From: JANQOH01 sp965200095
GTDB taxonomy: Bacteria > Pseudomonadota > Alphaproteobacteria > UBA7887
Length of the DNA stretch: 64,000 bases
Assembly (NCBI GenBank): GCA_965200095.1
Contig: OZ241350.1
Coordinates: forward strand, 1,178,001 to 1,242,000
Direction: 5' to 3'
A program made the translations under genes and the position numbers. Below, in pieces: positions 54,127 through 63,341 of this stretch. Position 1 is the stretch's first letter. Each line of letters opens with the position of its first letter. The notes below the pieces were generated by a model, which worked only from the letters and a program-made list of their open reading frames with translations, made no database searches and was not told the origin of the DNA.

Positions 54127-55464
54127 ATGGAATGGCAAGGCGCGCTGGCGCTCCTGCTCGGGCTCGTCCTGTTCTTCATGTTCGTCGGCGTTCCGGTGGC
54201 GCTGGCCTTCCTCGCCGCCAACATGGTCGGCGCCGTGATCTTCATGGGCGGCGGCGGCGATCTCGCGACGCGCGCGGCGCGCGGCATCGGCCAGCTGGCG
54301 AGCAACGCCGTTCCCGCCGTGTCGAGTTTCAACCTCGTGCCGGTGCCCCTGTTCCTGCTCATGGGCGAGTTGTTCTTCCACACCGGCCTCGCCGGACGCC
54401 TGTTCGGCGCCGTCGACCGCCTGACGGGGCGCGTGCCGGGGCGCCTCTCCTACGTCACCGTGGCGGGCGGGACCGCGTTCGCGACGCTTTCGGGGTCGTC
54501 GATGGGGTCCACGGCGCTGCTGGGTTCTCTGATGGTCCCCGAAATGACGCGCCGCGGTTACAAGAAGCACATGGCTATCGGCCCCATCGTCGGCGCCGGC
54601 GGCCTGGCGATGCTGATCCCGCCCTCGGCGCTGGCGGTGCTGCTGGCGACCCTGGCGCAGGTCGATGTCGGCGCGCTGCTCGTCGCCGGGATCGGCCCCG
54701 GCCTGGTCCTGGCCGCGCTCTACGCCGCGACGATCTTCGCGCAGTGCCGCCTCGACCCCGACGCGGCGCCGCGCTACGACGCGCCGCCGGCGCCGTGGCG
54801 CGAGCGCCTGCGCATGGCGGCGGTCGACATCGTGCCGGCGCTGGGGATCGTCGCCGGAGTCGTCGTCCCGATCCTCCGGGGCTGGGCGACGCCTTCGGAA
54901 TCGGCGGCTTTCGGCTGCCTGGCGGCGGCGGCGCTCGGCGCCTGGCGCGGCGTCCTCGACGGCCGGGCGGTGCGGCGCGCCGTCGCGGGCGCGTTGCGGG
55001 TGACGGCAATGGCGCTGCTCATCGTTTTCGGCTCGGCCGCCTTCGCCAAATTGCTGGCGTTCTCCGGTGCCAGCGGCGGGCTGATCGGCTGGGCGACCGG
55101 CCTTGCGCTGCCGCCCTTCGCGATGCTCGCGGCGATGTTCGGGCTGCTGTTGCTGCTCGGCATGTTCATGGACCAATTATCGATGATGATGCTGACCGTG
55201 CCGGTGTTCTTTCCGCTCGCCGCTACTCTGGGGTTCGATGCGGTGTGGTTCGCGGCGCTGGTCCTGCTGGCGCTGGAGATCGGCCTGGCGACGCCGCCCT
55301 TCGGCCTGTTGCTGTTCGTGATGAAGGGCGTCGCGCCGCCGGACACGACCATGCGTGAGATTTACGCCGCAGCGCTGCCCTATGTCGGCTGCGCCCTGTG
55401 CGTCGCGGCGCTGGTCGCCGCCGTGCCCGGGCTCGCGTTGTGGCTGCCGGGTCTGGCGGAGTGA
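54127..55464 (+). CDS. TRAP transporter large permease (DctM family)
   Basis: A 445-residue protein with about twelve membrane segments. DctM hallmarks are PAVSSFNLVPVPLFLLMGEL, SYVTVAGGTAFATLSGSSMG and GPIVGAGGLAMLIPPSALAV, with LGMFMDQLSMMMLTVPVFFP near the C-terminus. It uses a sodium gradient to import the substrate captured by the DctP-type protein. The stop overlaps the cobC start (GTGA), tying transport and cobalamin synthesis into one transcript. Confidence 0.94.
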   Translation: MEWQGALALLLGLVLFFMFVGVPVALAFLAANMVGAVIFMGGGGDLATRAARGIGQLASNAVPAVSSFNLVPVPLFLLMGELFFHTGLAGRLFGAVDRLTGRVPGRLSYVTVAGGTAFATLSGSSMGSTALLGSLMVPEMTRRGYKKHMAIGPIVGAGGLAMLIPPSALAVLLATLAQVDVGALLVAGIGPGLVLAALYAATIFAQCRLDPDAAPRYDAPPAPWRERLRMAAVDIVPALGIVAGVVVPILRGWATPSESAAFGCLAAAALGAWRGVLDGRAVRRAVAGALRVTAMALLIVFGSAAFAKLLAFSGASGGLIGWATGLALPPFAMLAAMFGLLLLLGMFMDQLSMMMLTVPVFFPLAATLGFDAVWFAALVLLALEIGLATPPFGLLLFVMKGVAPPDTTMREIYAAALPYVGCALCVAALVAAVPGLALWLPGLAE

Positions 55465-56447
55465 GCGCCGCAGACGCCCCCGAACATGGCGGGGACCTGG
55501 CCTGGGCGCGGGCGCGGTTCCCCCGATTCACGGGCGAATGGCTCGACCTGTCGACCGGCGTCAGCCCTTACGCCTGGCCGGCGGGGCGAATTCCCGCATC
55601 GGCGCTGCGCCGCCTGCCGCAGGAAGCCGACCTTCTGGCGCTGCGCGAGGCGGCGGCGGCGGCCTGGGGCGCGCCCGACGCCGGCTGGGTCGCCGCGGCG
55701 CCGGGCGCCCAGGCGGCGATCCAGCTGCTGGCGCGCCTGTGTCCGCCGTGTCGGGTTGCGATCGCCGGCCCCACCTATGGCGGACACGCCGCCGCATGGC
55801 GCGACGCCGGCCACGAGGTCGTGGAGACCGACCGCCCCCTCGCCGGCTGCGGCGCGGCTGTGGTCGTCAATCCGAACAACCCCGACGGACGGGTAGTGGC
55901 CCCCGACCGCTTGCGCGACTGGCGGCCCCGCGGCGGCTGGCTGGCAGTGGACGAGTCTTTCGCCGATGTCGCGCCGGAAGCCTGTTTGCGGCCGCTCCCG
56001 CGCGGCGTCGTCGCGCTGCGGTCGTTCGGCAAGTTTTACGGGCTTCCCGGCTTGCGTCTGGGGTTCGCGCTGGCCGAACCGGAACTGGCGGCGCGTCTTC
56101 GCCGGGCGCTGGGGCCGTGGCCGGTGAGCGGCCCGGCGCTCGCTATCGGCGCCGCGGCGCTGGTCGATGCGGCGTGGCGCGGGTCGGCGCGGCGGCGTCT
56201 CGCGCTGGCTGCGCGTCGTCTCGACCGCATCCTGCTCGCGCTGGGGTGCGAACCGGCGGGGGGGACATCGCTGTTCCGCTTCGTCCGCGCCCCCGACGGC
56301 CTGTTCGAGCGTCTGGGCGCCGCCGGGGTCTATGTCCGCCGTTTCGCCGACCGCCCCGGCATGTTGCGTTTCGGCCTCCCCGGCCGCGGCGAACCCCGCC
56401 TCGCCGCCTTCGCCCGCGAGGCTGGACGGCCGCCGGTGAGGAGGTAA
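55461..56447 (+). CDS. cobC: Threonine-phosphate decarboxylase-like PLP enzyme
   Basis: A 328-residue class I aminotransferase-fold enzyme. GDLAWARARFPRFTGEWLDL then STGVSPYAWP is typical of CobC/CobD, which makes (R)-1-amino-2-propanol phosphate for the cobalamin nucleotide loop. NPNNPDGRVV, WLAVDESFADVAP and the PLP lysine in RSFGKFYGLPGLRLGFA are visible. Histidinol-phosphate aminotransferase is a homologous alternative, but the STGVSPY start and the corrinoid context favour CobC. GTG start overlaps the DctM stop. No other cobalamin synthesis genes are in the window. A 146-bp duplicate of its middle part lies at 60144-60289. Confidence 0.88.
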   Translation: MSAADAPEHGGDLAWARARFPRFTGEWLDLSTGVSPYAWPAGRIPASALRRLPQEADLLALREAAAAAWGAPDAGWVAAAPGAQAAIQLLARLCPPCRVAIAGPTYGGHAAAWRDAGHEVVETDRPLAGCGAAVVVNPNNPDGRVVAPDRLRDWRPRGGWLAVDESFADVAPEACLRPLPRGVVALRSFGKFYGLPGLRLGFALAEPELAARLRRALGPWPVSGPALAIGAAALVDAAWRGSARRRLALAARRLDRILLALGCEPAGGTSLFRFVRAPDGLFERLGAAGVYVRRFADRPGMLRFGLPGRGEPRLAAFAREAGRPPVRR

Positions 56448-56863
56448 TATGACGCTGTGCGAGCAACAAGGATCGGTATGAGTATAGACGGGATTATGGG
56501 AGCATGTGAACGGCCCGTAATGTCGGCGGCGGTCCATGCCCTGATTGTTGGCAGGCGTTCCCGGCTCGCGACGGCGCCTGCGATGATTGTCTCTTGCGGT
56601 GCGTTTCCCGGTTGCCCGTTCACGAATTCGGTGTCGCCGGGTGGCGGAGCCGGGGACGAACGGGCCTCGCCCGTTCTTGAGCTTGGCTCGGTTTTCGGAG
56701 CTTGCCGGAGTGCTGTGGATACCCGACATGCGAAATTCGTCCACGATTCGGGCATTCTTCGGGGCCGTCGTTCTGCCGTCGTTCGATCCCATGTCGGCGG
56801 ATTTATATATGGCCTTGAGCACAAGGCCGTTCGCTGTCCCGTCGATGCGCTGAGCAAGGCGTC
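56448..56863. other. Stretch without a supportable gene
   Basis: About 415 bp after cobC. Codon use and GC differ from the operon and no frame matches a known family. Probably worn mobile or intergenic DNA between cobC and the brnT fragment. Confidence 0.4.
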
Positions 56864-56932
56864 ATGCTCGAATTCGAGTGGGATCCGGCCAAGGCGGCGA
56901 GTAACCTTAGTGTCTGTTTCGAAATGAGTTAA
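56864..56932 (+). pseudogene. brnT toxin gene fragment
   Basis: The first 15 codons read MLEFEWDPAKAASNL, the start of BrnT-family (DUF497) RNase toxins. Similarity then stops and the frame ends at TAA 56930-56932, next to IS5-like sequence. No BrnA antitoxin gene is seen. Confidence 0.6.
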
Positions 56933-57128
56933 GTGATTTCAGTCGGTTGTGATTCACTGATTGTGGCTACCAACCCAGTGAGGCACGACATGTGGACTGA
57001 AACTACTCGTTCGCAGTATGCGCGCGAAGGGCGATGCTATGCAAGCGACTTGGACGACGCCGAATGGAGGCTGATCGCGCCCGCCATGCCGCCGCGCAAA
57101 CCGCTTGGGCGGAAGCGGCAAACCGACT
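56933..57128 (+). mobile_element. IS5-family element fragment
   Basis: From ATG 56991 the frame reads MWTETTRSQYAREGRCYASD, LDDAEWRLIAPAMPPRK and GRKRQTDL, the N-terminus of IS5-family transposases. After about 46 residues the similarity ends, so the catalytic domain is gone. Sequence 57129-57254 has no clear assignment. Confidence 0.65.
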
Positions 57129-57254
57129 TGTCTCGCTGTTCTTTCCTGCGAGGGCCGCTCGCTCTACACAGACGCCTTGTTGAGACTTGATTCCAGCTAT
57201 GAGCAATGGACGACGCAGCACACCGGATTAAACCGGCGATCTTACCCGACAATG

Positions 57255-59321
57255 TCATGCGAATCGTTCACAATTCACATGCTGCATGAGTATGGAGTAA
57301 TCCGCGTCTCGCGCGCCTTCGCGCCGCTGGCCGATGGGCTCGGGCCGCATCCGAAAAGCCCGGAAGTTTTGCGCGCGCTGTTGATCCATCCGGCGGCGGA
57401 CAAGATCAAGAAAGTTTTCAATCTGGCGGAACCGGCGCCGGAATTCTACGGCGAAGAAGAACCGATCCCACTGATCGATATCTGGCCCGGTTTGGAACAA
57501 TATCTTCCACCACATCGGAGAACATGCCGCCTTGTCCGTTGCGAACGAATCCTTGTCATTGGTCAGCTCCGGACATGCATTTTCCATACCCCCGACGTAT
57601 ATATCGCGAAGGCGCCGGACGATGACGAGCGGCGTGAACTCCAATTCATCGCGGACGAATTGGAACTTGGGCTGGATTACGATGAGATAGAGGCAATACT
57701 GCAACGCAGGACGCCGAGCGAAATCCAGGAGCAACGCGACATCGTGTCGCGATGCCCCACCGATGCAGAACGTCTTCTCGCCGCAGTAGGCGAGCGAGTG
57801 TTGCGCGAACACCTTCCGGATTCGCTCCTCGCCGTACTTGAGGGCGACGGCGCTGCATAGACGGGTGTGGATCTTGCGGAGGCCGCCATTGCTACCTGGC
57901 ACACCGACGCGCTGAAGCAATTCAAATGGGCGCTGGATCGTCTCGACCCCCCATCGCAATTTGCCGGCTCCGCGCGGGCAGTGCGTTTCGTTCAGTCGCT
58001 CGGTTTCTCCCCCGAATGGGCTGGGCAACGGGGTCGGAAGCGCGATCCTTTCCTGGAAGTCGAGGGATACTCGTTGCCGCGTCTTCATCGTTATCAGAAG
58101 ACTATCGCGGACAACGTCCGCAATCTGCTGCGCGGGGAGCTCGGGGACACCGCCGAACGGCGCGGGATGATCGCGATGCCGACCGGCTCCGGCAAGACCC
58201 GCGTTGCGGTGCAGGCGGTTGTCGAGGCCATGCGCGTCGATGGCTTCCGCGGCGGCGTGCTTTGGGTCGCGGATCGAGACGAGTTGTGCGAACAGGCCGT
58301 GGAAGCATGGCGCCAGGTGTGGTCGAGCGTTGGCGCCCAGGCGGCGCGGCTTCGTATCTCCCGGATGTGGGGCGGCCAGCCGAAACCGCTTCCGACGAGC
58401 GAACTCCATGTCGTCGTCGCAACTGTCCAGACGCTCAATGCGAGGCTCTCGAACCGACCCGATGAGTACGGGTTTTTGGCGGATTTCCGGCTTGTCGTAT
58501 TCGACGAGGCGCACCGCTCCATCGCTCCGACCTTTACTTCGGTCATGCAAGACATCGGACTGACGCGCGTCAGGAAGGCGGACGAACCGTTTCTGATCGG
58601 TCTCACCGCTACGCCGTATCGCGGGCATGACGAGAGGGAGACCGCCAGACTTGTCAATCGCTACGGCAAAAGGCGGCTCGATTCGGGAGCGTTCGGCAGC
58701 GACGATCCCGAGGCCGTTATCGGCGAGTTGCAGAGCATGGGAGTGCTTGCCCGGGCAGACCATGAGACCATCGAGGGCGAGACCTTTTCGGTCGATGCGT
58801 TCTCGCCGGAAGAACTGGAACGCGCGCGATCCTTACCCTGGCTTCCGCAGAGCATAGAAGATCGCATCGCCCGGAGCTCGCAACGAACCAGGCGTATTAT
58901 CGAAGCGTATCGGACACATATCGATCCGGATTGGCCCACACTCATCTTCGCGACATCGGTCGAACATGCGCAGACCGTAGCCGCGCTCTTGAACCGGAGG
59001 GGAATCCCTTCGCGAGCCGTCAGCGGAACGACCGAGTCTGCGACTCGCCGCGGAGTGGTCGAAGAGTTCCGTCACGGCGGAATCAAGGCGCTCGTCAATT
59101 ACGGCGTATTCACCGAAGGTTTCGACGCGCCCAAAACCCGCGCCATCGTCGTCGCCCGGCCGGTATACAGCCCGAACCTCTATTTCCAGATGATCGGCAG
59201 GGGGTTGCGCGGACCTCTGAACGGCGGCGACGATCGCTGCCTCATCCTCAACGTCCGGGACAATATCGAGAATTTCGACCGGGATATGGCTTTCTCCGAG
59301 CTGGATTGGCTTTGGGCATGA
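57255..59321 (+). pseudogene. Sacsin/DEAD-helicase-type gene, truncated and split by an in-frame TAG
   Basis: Two segments in the same frame are separated by TAG 57858-57860. The first has SRAFAPLADGLGPHPKSPEV and ERLLAAVGERVLREHLPDSL. The second is an SF2 helicase with motif I (MPTGSGKTR), motif II (VVFDEAHRSIAP), motif III (LTATPYR) and motif VI (YFQMIGRGLRG). From memory, intact relatives are large proteins with a sacsin-like ATP-binding N-terminal part; here the N-terminus is lost at the IS5-like junction. Reading TAG as a sense codon restores one continuous protein, so this is probably a recent nonsense mutation. Possibly remains of a defence gene. Confidence 0.75.
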
Positions 59322-59339
59322 TACGAATGTTCCATATCT

Positions 59340-59965
59340 GAAACCTCTGCATAACCGGTTTCGCTTGCGGCAGGATCGCGTTCCCGCGTTTTTACGACGC
59401 TCCCGAACTCACCGGCGGAGCATAACGATGCATATCGAACAATACTTCGTCATTCCCGAGAAAGAGCGTGTGAAGAAATCGGGCGGCTCTCATCGTGACA
59501 GACGGATCGCCGAAGTGCCGGAATTGTAAAGACAATACCATCGAATAATACTTCGTCATTCCCGCGAAAGCGGGAATCCGGAGGCGGCCGTCCGCTATAT
59601 CGGCGCGGTTTTTCTTATGGACACACCGCAAGCAGATTCCCGCTTTCGCGGGAATGACGAAGAGTAGTAGCGTCTCTCGATTTCTTCACACGATCGAAAG
59701 CGGGAATCCGGAGGCGGCGCGCGCAATATCGGCGCGGTTTTTCTTGCGGAAACGCCGCAAGGAGATTCCCGCTTTCGCGGGAATGACGAAGGTTAGTCGG
59801 AGCGCCCGATTTCTTCACATGCTCTTTCGCGAGAATTACCGAGGCAGGGGGCGGATGTTCCCAATTCCGTCACGCATCGTCATACGCCGACGGCGGGTTC
59901 GGAAACGTCGCAAAGCGCCGGGAACGCGATCCTGCCACAGGCGAAACGAGTTATGCAGAGGTCTC
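59340..59965. mobile_element. Non-autonomous element 'A', copy 3 (626 bp)
   Basis: Left end GAAACCTCTGCATAAC (one mismatch to copies 1 and 2), right end GTTATGCAGAGGTCTC. Flanked by the 6-bp direct repeat ATATCT at 59334-59339 and 59966-59971, confirming the boundaries and the 6-bp duplication. Inside are three REP palindromes and the shared subterminal sequences. No reading frame of significance. Confidence 0.8.
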
Positions 59966-60143
59966 ATATCTGTCGATGTCGCGCCTGCGGGCTCGGCGCA
60001 GATCGCGCCCGGCTTCGTGCGCGACAATTGCTTATGGCTATCTCTATCTCTTCGCGGTGGCGTGCGGGGCGGGCGGCAAGGCGGTGGAACGGGTAGGGAA
60101 GTTGCAAGCGCGGTTGCAACGAACGCGCATCCGGTGACCATCG

Positions 60144-60289
60144 GCGCGCCTGTGTCCGCCGTGTCGGGTGGCGATCGCCGGCCCCACCTGTGGCGGGCAC
60201 GCCGCCGCATGGCGCGACGTCGGCCACGAGATCGTCAAGACCGAGCCCCCTCGCCGGCTGCGGCGCGGCTGCGGTCGTCACCCCGAATA
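60144..60289 (+). pseudogene. Duplicated internal fragment of cobC
   Basis: Nearly the same as 55731-55876 in cobC (shared words CGCGCCTGTGTCCGCCGTGT, GCCGCATGGCGCGACG, CTCGCCGGCTGCGGCGCGGC), with about ten substitutions and a 2-base deletion that breaks the frame. The copy is cut on the right by the IS630 element. Sequence 59972-60143 to its left is not recognised. Confidence 0.7.
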
Positions 60290-61513
60290 ATACCAACCCA
60301 AGTTAGTGTTTATCCATTTTGGCTGGTTTGGGCGGGGACGGGGGCGATTGCCCACTCGCGACGCATGATGGAGGCGATGCGGTCGGGGGCGGCGGCGAAC
60401 CACTCCCAGGCCTTGCGGCAGGCGTCGGCCACCGCAGCGACATCGGCGAACACCCGGTTCGCCAGGCGGTTGTTCTTCAGATACTGGAACACCGTCTCCA
60501 TCGGATTGAGTTCGGGACTGTAGGGCGGCAGTTTCAGAAGCACGATATTGTCGGGAGGCGCGAGTTCGCGGCTCGTATGCCAGCCCGCTCCGTCTGGCGC
60601 CACAACGCCGACGCTGCCCGGCGCGACAGCCGCGCCGATGGCCGCCAGATGCGCGTTCATCGCCGCCGTGTTCGCCCGCTCCGACACCAGTCCCACCGCC
60701 TTGCCGCGCGACCCGCACGCCGCCCCGAACAGGTAGCGGTAGCCGTAACGATAGTCGCGCACCACACGCGGGCGCGACCCGCAGCGCGCCCACAAGCGCG
60801 ACATCATGCCCTTCTGCCCGACCCGGGCCTCATCCTGAAACCACACCTCCACAGGCTGCGACAGCGTGCTCGACCCCAACATCTCGCGCACCCGCGCCCT
60901 CACCCGAACCGCGAACTCCGACCGGAACTGCGAACGCGCAACCGCGTCCCCGCGCGGGTGCTCCGGGCGCCCCGAAAGGCGGCGAAACCCCTCCCTCCGA
61001 AGCAGCCGGCGAACGCTCTCGTCCGCATAAGCCACCCCGAAGGCCTCCTCGATCTTGCGACGAATGTCGCGAACACGCCACCGAACAACGCCGTCGCGCG
61101 CCGGATCCGGTCCCGCCTCCACCCAACCCCGCACAACCGACAACTGCTCCTCATCGAGAAAACACGCACGACCGACGCGACGACGATCCCGAAGACCCGC
61201 CGGACCCTCCGCGTTGTAGCGAGGCGCCCAATCGCCAACCGCCTGACGATCCATCCCCGTCATCCGACCCGCCTCCGCGCGACCGACGCCCTCCAGAACC
61301 AACGCTGCCATCGAAAGACGCGCGTTCTGCCGCGCGTCCTTCCCCGAACGCGCAAGAGACCGCAAATCCTCCGCCGTGTGCGTCGTCCGCGTGACCTTCA
61401 CCGCCGCAGGCATCCAAACCCCTCCGAACCCCATCCCCAAACACAACATATGGACCATGAAAACGCCCGGAACTCAACCTTCCCAGTGAGTCAAACTCAA
61501 ACGGGTTTGGTAT
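60290..61513. mobile_element. Intact IS630-family insertion sequence (1224 bp)
   Basis: Inverted ends are ATACCAACCC at the left and GGGTTTGGTAT at the right, with further inner similarity (GTTAGTGTTT versus AAACTCAAAC). TA flanks both sides (60288-60289 and 61514-61515), the target duplication of IS630/Tc1-like elements. It holds one transposase gene. Remnants of related copies are at 16606 and 31255. Confidence 0.85.
60310..61413 (-). CDS. IS630-family transposase
   Basis: A 367-residue DDE transposase. The N-terminal winged/helix-turn-helix part (LSMAALVLEGVGRAEAGRMT, YNAEGPAGLRDRRR) is followed by the catalytic domain with WFQDEARVGQKG, VVAPDGAGWHTS and LPPYSPELNPMETVFQYLK, supplying Asp, Asp and Glu. 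All catalytic residues are present, so it may be active. Start at ATG 61413, which has GGAGGGG upstream; a longer frame reaches beyond the conserved sequence. Confidence 0.92.
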   Translation of the reverse strand: MPAAVKVTRTTHTAEDLRSLARSGKDARQNARLSMAALVLEGVGRAEAGRMTGMDRQAVGDWAPRYNAEGPAGLRDRRRVGRACFLDEEQLSVVRGWVEAGPDPARDGVVRWRVRDIRRKIEEAFGVAYADESVRRLLRREGFRRLSGRPEHPRGDAVARSQFRSEFAVRVRARVREMLGSSTLSQPVEVWFQDEARVGQKGMMSRLWARCGSRPRVVRDYRYGYRYLFGAACGSRGKAVGLVSERANTAAMNAHLAAIGAAVAPGSVGVVAPDGAGWHTSRELAPPDNIVLLKLPPYSPELNPMETVFQYLKNNRLANRVFADVAAVADACRKAWEWFAAAPDRIASIMRREWAIAPVPAQTSQNG

Positions 61514-61533
61514 TATTACGGAAACGCCGCAAC

Positions 61534-61560
61534 GGATTCCCGCTTTCGCGGGAATGATGA
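61534..61560. repeat. REP-type palindrome
   Basis: GGATTCCCGCTTTCGCGGGA followed by ATGATG is the same palindrome as in element A. It directly follows the right end of the IS630 element, which therefore separates it from any partner. 61561-61710 shows nothing else. Confidence 0.6.
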
Positions 61561-61710
61561 AGAATAGTAGAGATTTTCAATTTCTTCACACGCTCTGCCG
61601 CGGAAATGATGGGGTATTACCGGGGACGTTACTGTCTTTCACTGCGGCAATTCCCGGCCTATCCAGCCGTCATAGCGAGAATCGCCAGTCGGGAACGAAA
61701 GGCCCGGCTC

Positions 61711-63050
61711 TCACAGCGCGAGTCTCCGCGAGAGCGCGGAAGCGAACTTGCGCGACTCTCCCGCCGCCTCGGCCCTCGCCGCCGCGAAGGCGGCGAGGCG
61801 GGGATAGCCCTCGCGCACCCGTTCCGGCGCGCAGCGGGCGTCCTTGGCGAGATAGACGCGCCCGCCGCGCGCATGGACGATTCCGTCGAGCGTGTCCAGC
61901 AGCGCCGGCGCGCCGGCGCGCCGGCGCGCATTGGAAAATCGAGCGCCAGCGTGTAGCCCTCCGTCGGGAACGACATCAATCCGTCTCCGGAGGGGCCGAA
62001 CAGTTTGAGCACGGCGAGGAACGAACCCCGCCCCGCCGCCGCGACGCGCTCCAGAAGCGCCGCGACGCCGTTCGCGCTTTCGTCTTTCGGCAGCACGCAC
62101 TGATACTGGACGAACCCCCGCCGCCCATAGAGGCGGTTCCATCCCTCGATCCGGTCGAGGGGAAACAGGAACGGAGCGAAATGGACCGGCCGCGCTCCGG
62201 CGCGCGCGCTGCCGCGTCGGAAATACAGTTCGTTGAACAGGCCGATCGAGAAACGGTTGAGCAGGGCGGACGGCGCGTCGAACGGGACACGGAAACGGCC
62301 CGCGGGCGCGGGGCGCAACGGGTCGTCCGCCAGGCGCGGCGGCAGCGATCCGCGGTCCATGAAGGCGCCGCGCGTCACCAGGGCGCGGCCGAGACTGGCG
62401 CCCCGGGCCAGGCAATCGATCCAGGCCACGCTGTAGGGCCACTCGCGGGACGCCTCGAACAGGGACATGGCCTCATCGAGGTCGCGCGCCGCCAGAGTCT
62501 CCGCCATGACGAAGGACGTCTCGACCGGCCGCAACCGGAAACGCGCGGACAGGATCACGCCGGTCAGCCCCATCCCGCCGACGGTGGCGCGAAAGAGAGC
62601 CGCGTTTTCCGCTCGGCTGCATTCCCGTATCTCGCCGTCCGCCGTCGCCAGAGTCAGGGATTCCACATGCGCGCCGAAGGTCCCGTCGCGGTGATGGTTC
62701 TTGCCGTGCGCATCGGCGGCGATCATGCCGCCGACGGTGACGAAGGCGGTCCCCGGCGCCACCGGCGGAAACCAGCCCCGCGGCGCGAAGACATCGAGGA
62801 TATCCGCCAGCCGCACGCCGGCCTCGCAGTTCAGCAGACCCGTCTCCGCGTCGAACGCCGACATCCGATCCATCGCCAGCATGGAGAGCGTCAGGTTCGG
62901 GTTGAGCGCGGCGTCGCCGTAGGAGCGCCCGGCGCCGCGGGCGATCAGGGCGCCGGGACGGCGGAGAACATCGCGCAGCCCCTCGCGTTCGCGGAGGCGC
63001 GCCAGCCGGCAATCGAGCACCGGATACCGGCCCCAGCCCGAGAGGTTCAC
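61711..63050 (-). pseudogene. DprE1-like FAD-dependent oxidase, frameshifted at an 8-bp repeat
   Basis: The protein has the FAD-binding domain of the DprE1-like group: LSGWGRYPVLDCRL, RGAGRSYGDAALNPN, PPVAPGTAFVTVGGMIAADA then HGKNHHRDGTFG, and RATVGGMGLTGVILSARFRL. DprE1 oxidises decaprenyl-phosphoribose, but distant homologues oxidise other alcohols or lactones. Near 61911-61935 the unit GCGCCGGC occurs three times in tandem. After it the frame shifts; removing one 8-bp unit would read through to LLDTLDGIVHARGGRVYLAK and the stop at 61711. GTG at 63050 is the chosen start. A sequencing error or a phase-variable tract are alternatives to true inactivation. Confidence 0.75.
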
Positions 63051-63195
63051 GCCGACGCCCCCGACGCAGAGCGCCCACCGCGGCGAAATCCGAACCCGCA
63101 ACCGCGCGCGAGCCGGGGCGCCGGGGGCGACACGAGCCCGCGCTTCACGGCGCCGCGACGAATGCGGAGAGGGTTCCGGCGGCCGCCGGAATCGG

Positions 63196-63276
63196 CGATT
63201 CTCATCATGGCAACGGACGCTCCCGGGAAAGGCCGCAGCCCATCGGCCGCATCGCTACCGGCCACAATGAGAATCG
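63196..63276. repeat. Repeat family 'B', compact copy (81 bp)
   Basis: Starts CGATTCTCATCATGGC and ends GCCACAATGAGAATCG; the right end complemented matches the left at 14 of 16 bases. It lies in the gap between the DprE1-like and HlyD-like genes. Confidence 0.6.
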
Positions 63277-63341
63277 TCGTTTCGGACGCGCATGACTTGC
63301 CCTTTCGGCCCGGGGGCGTCGCCGGGCGGGCGCGACCCGCG

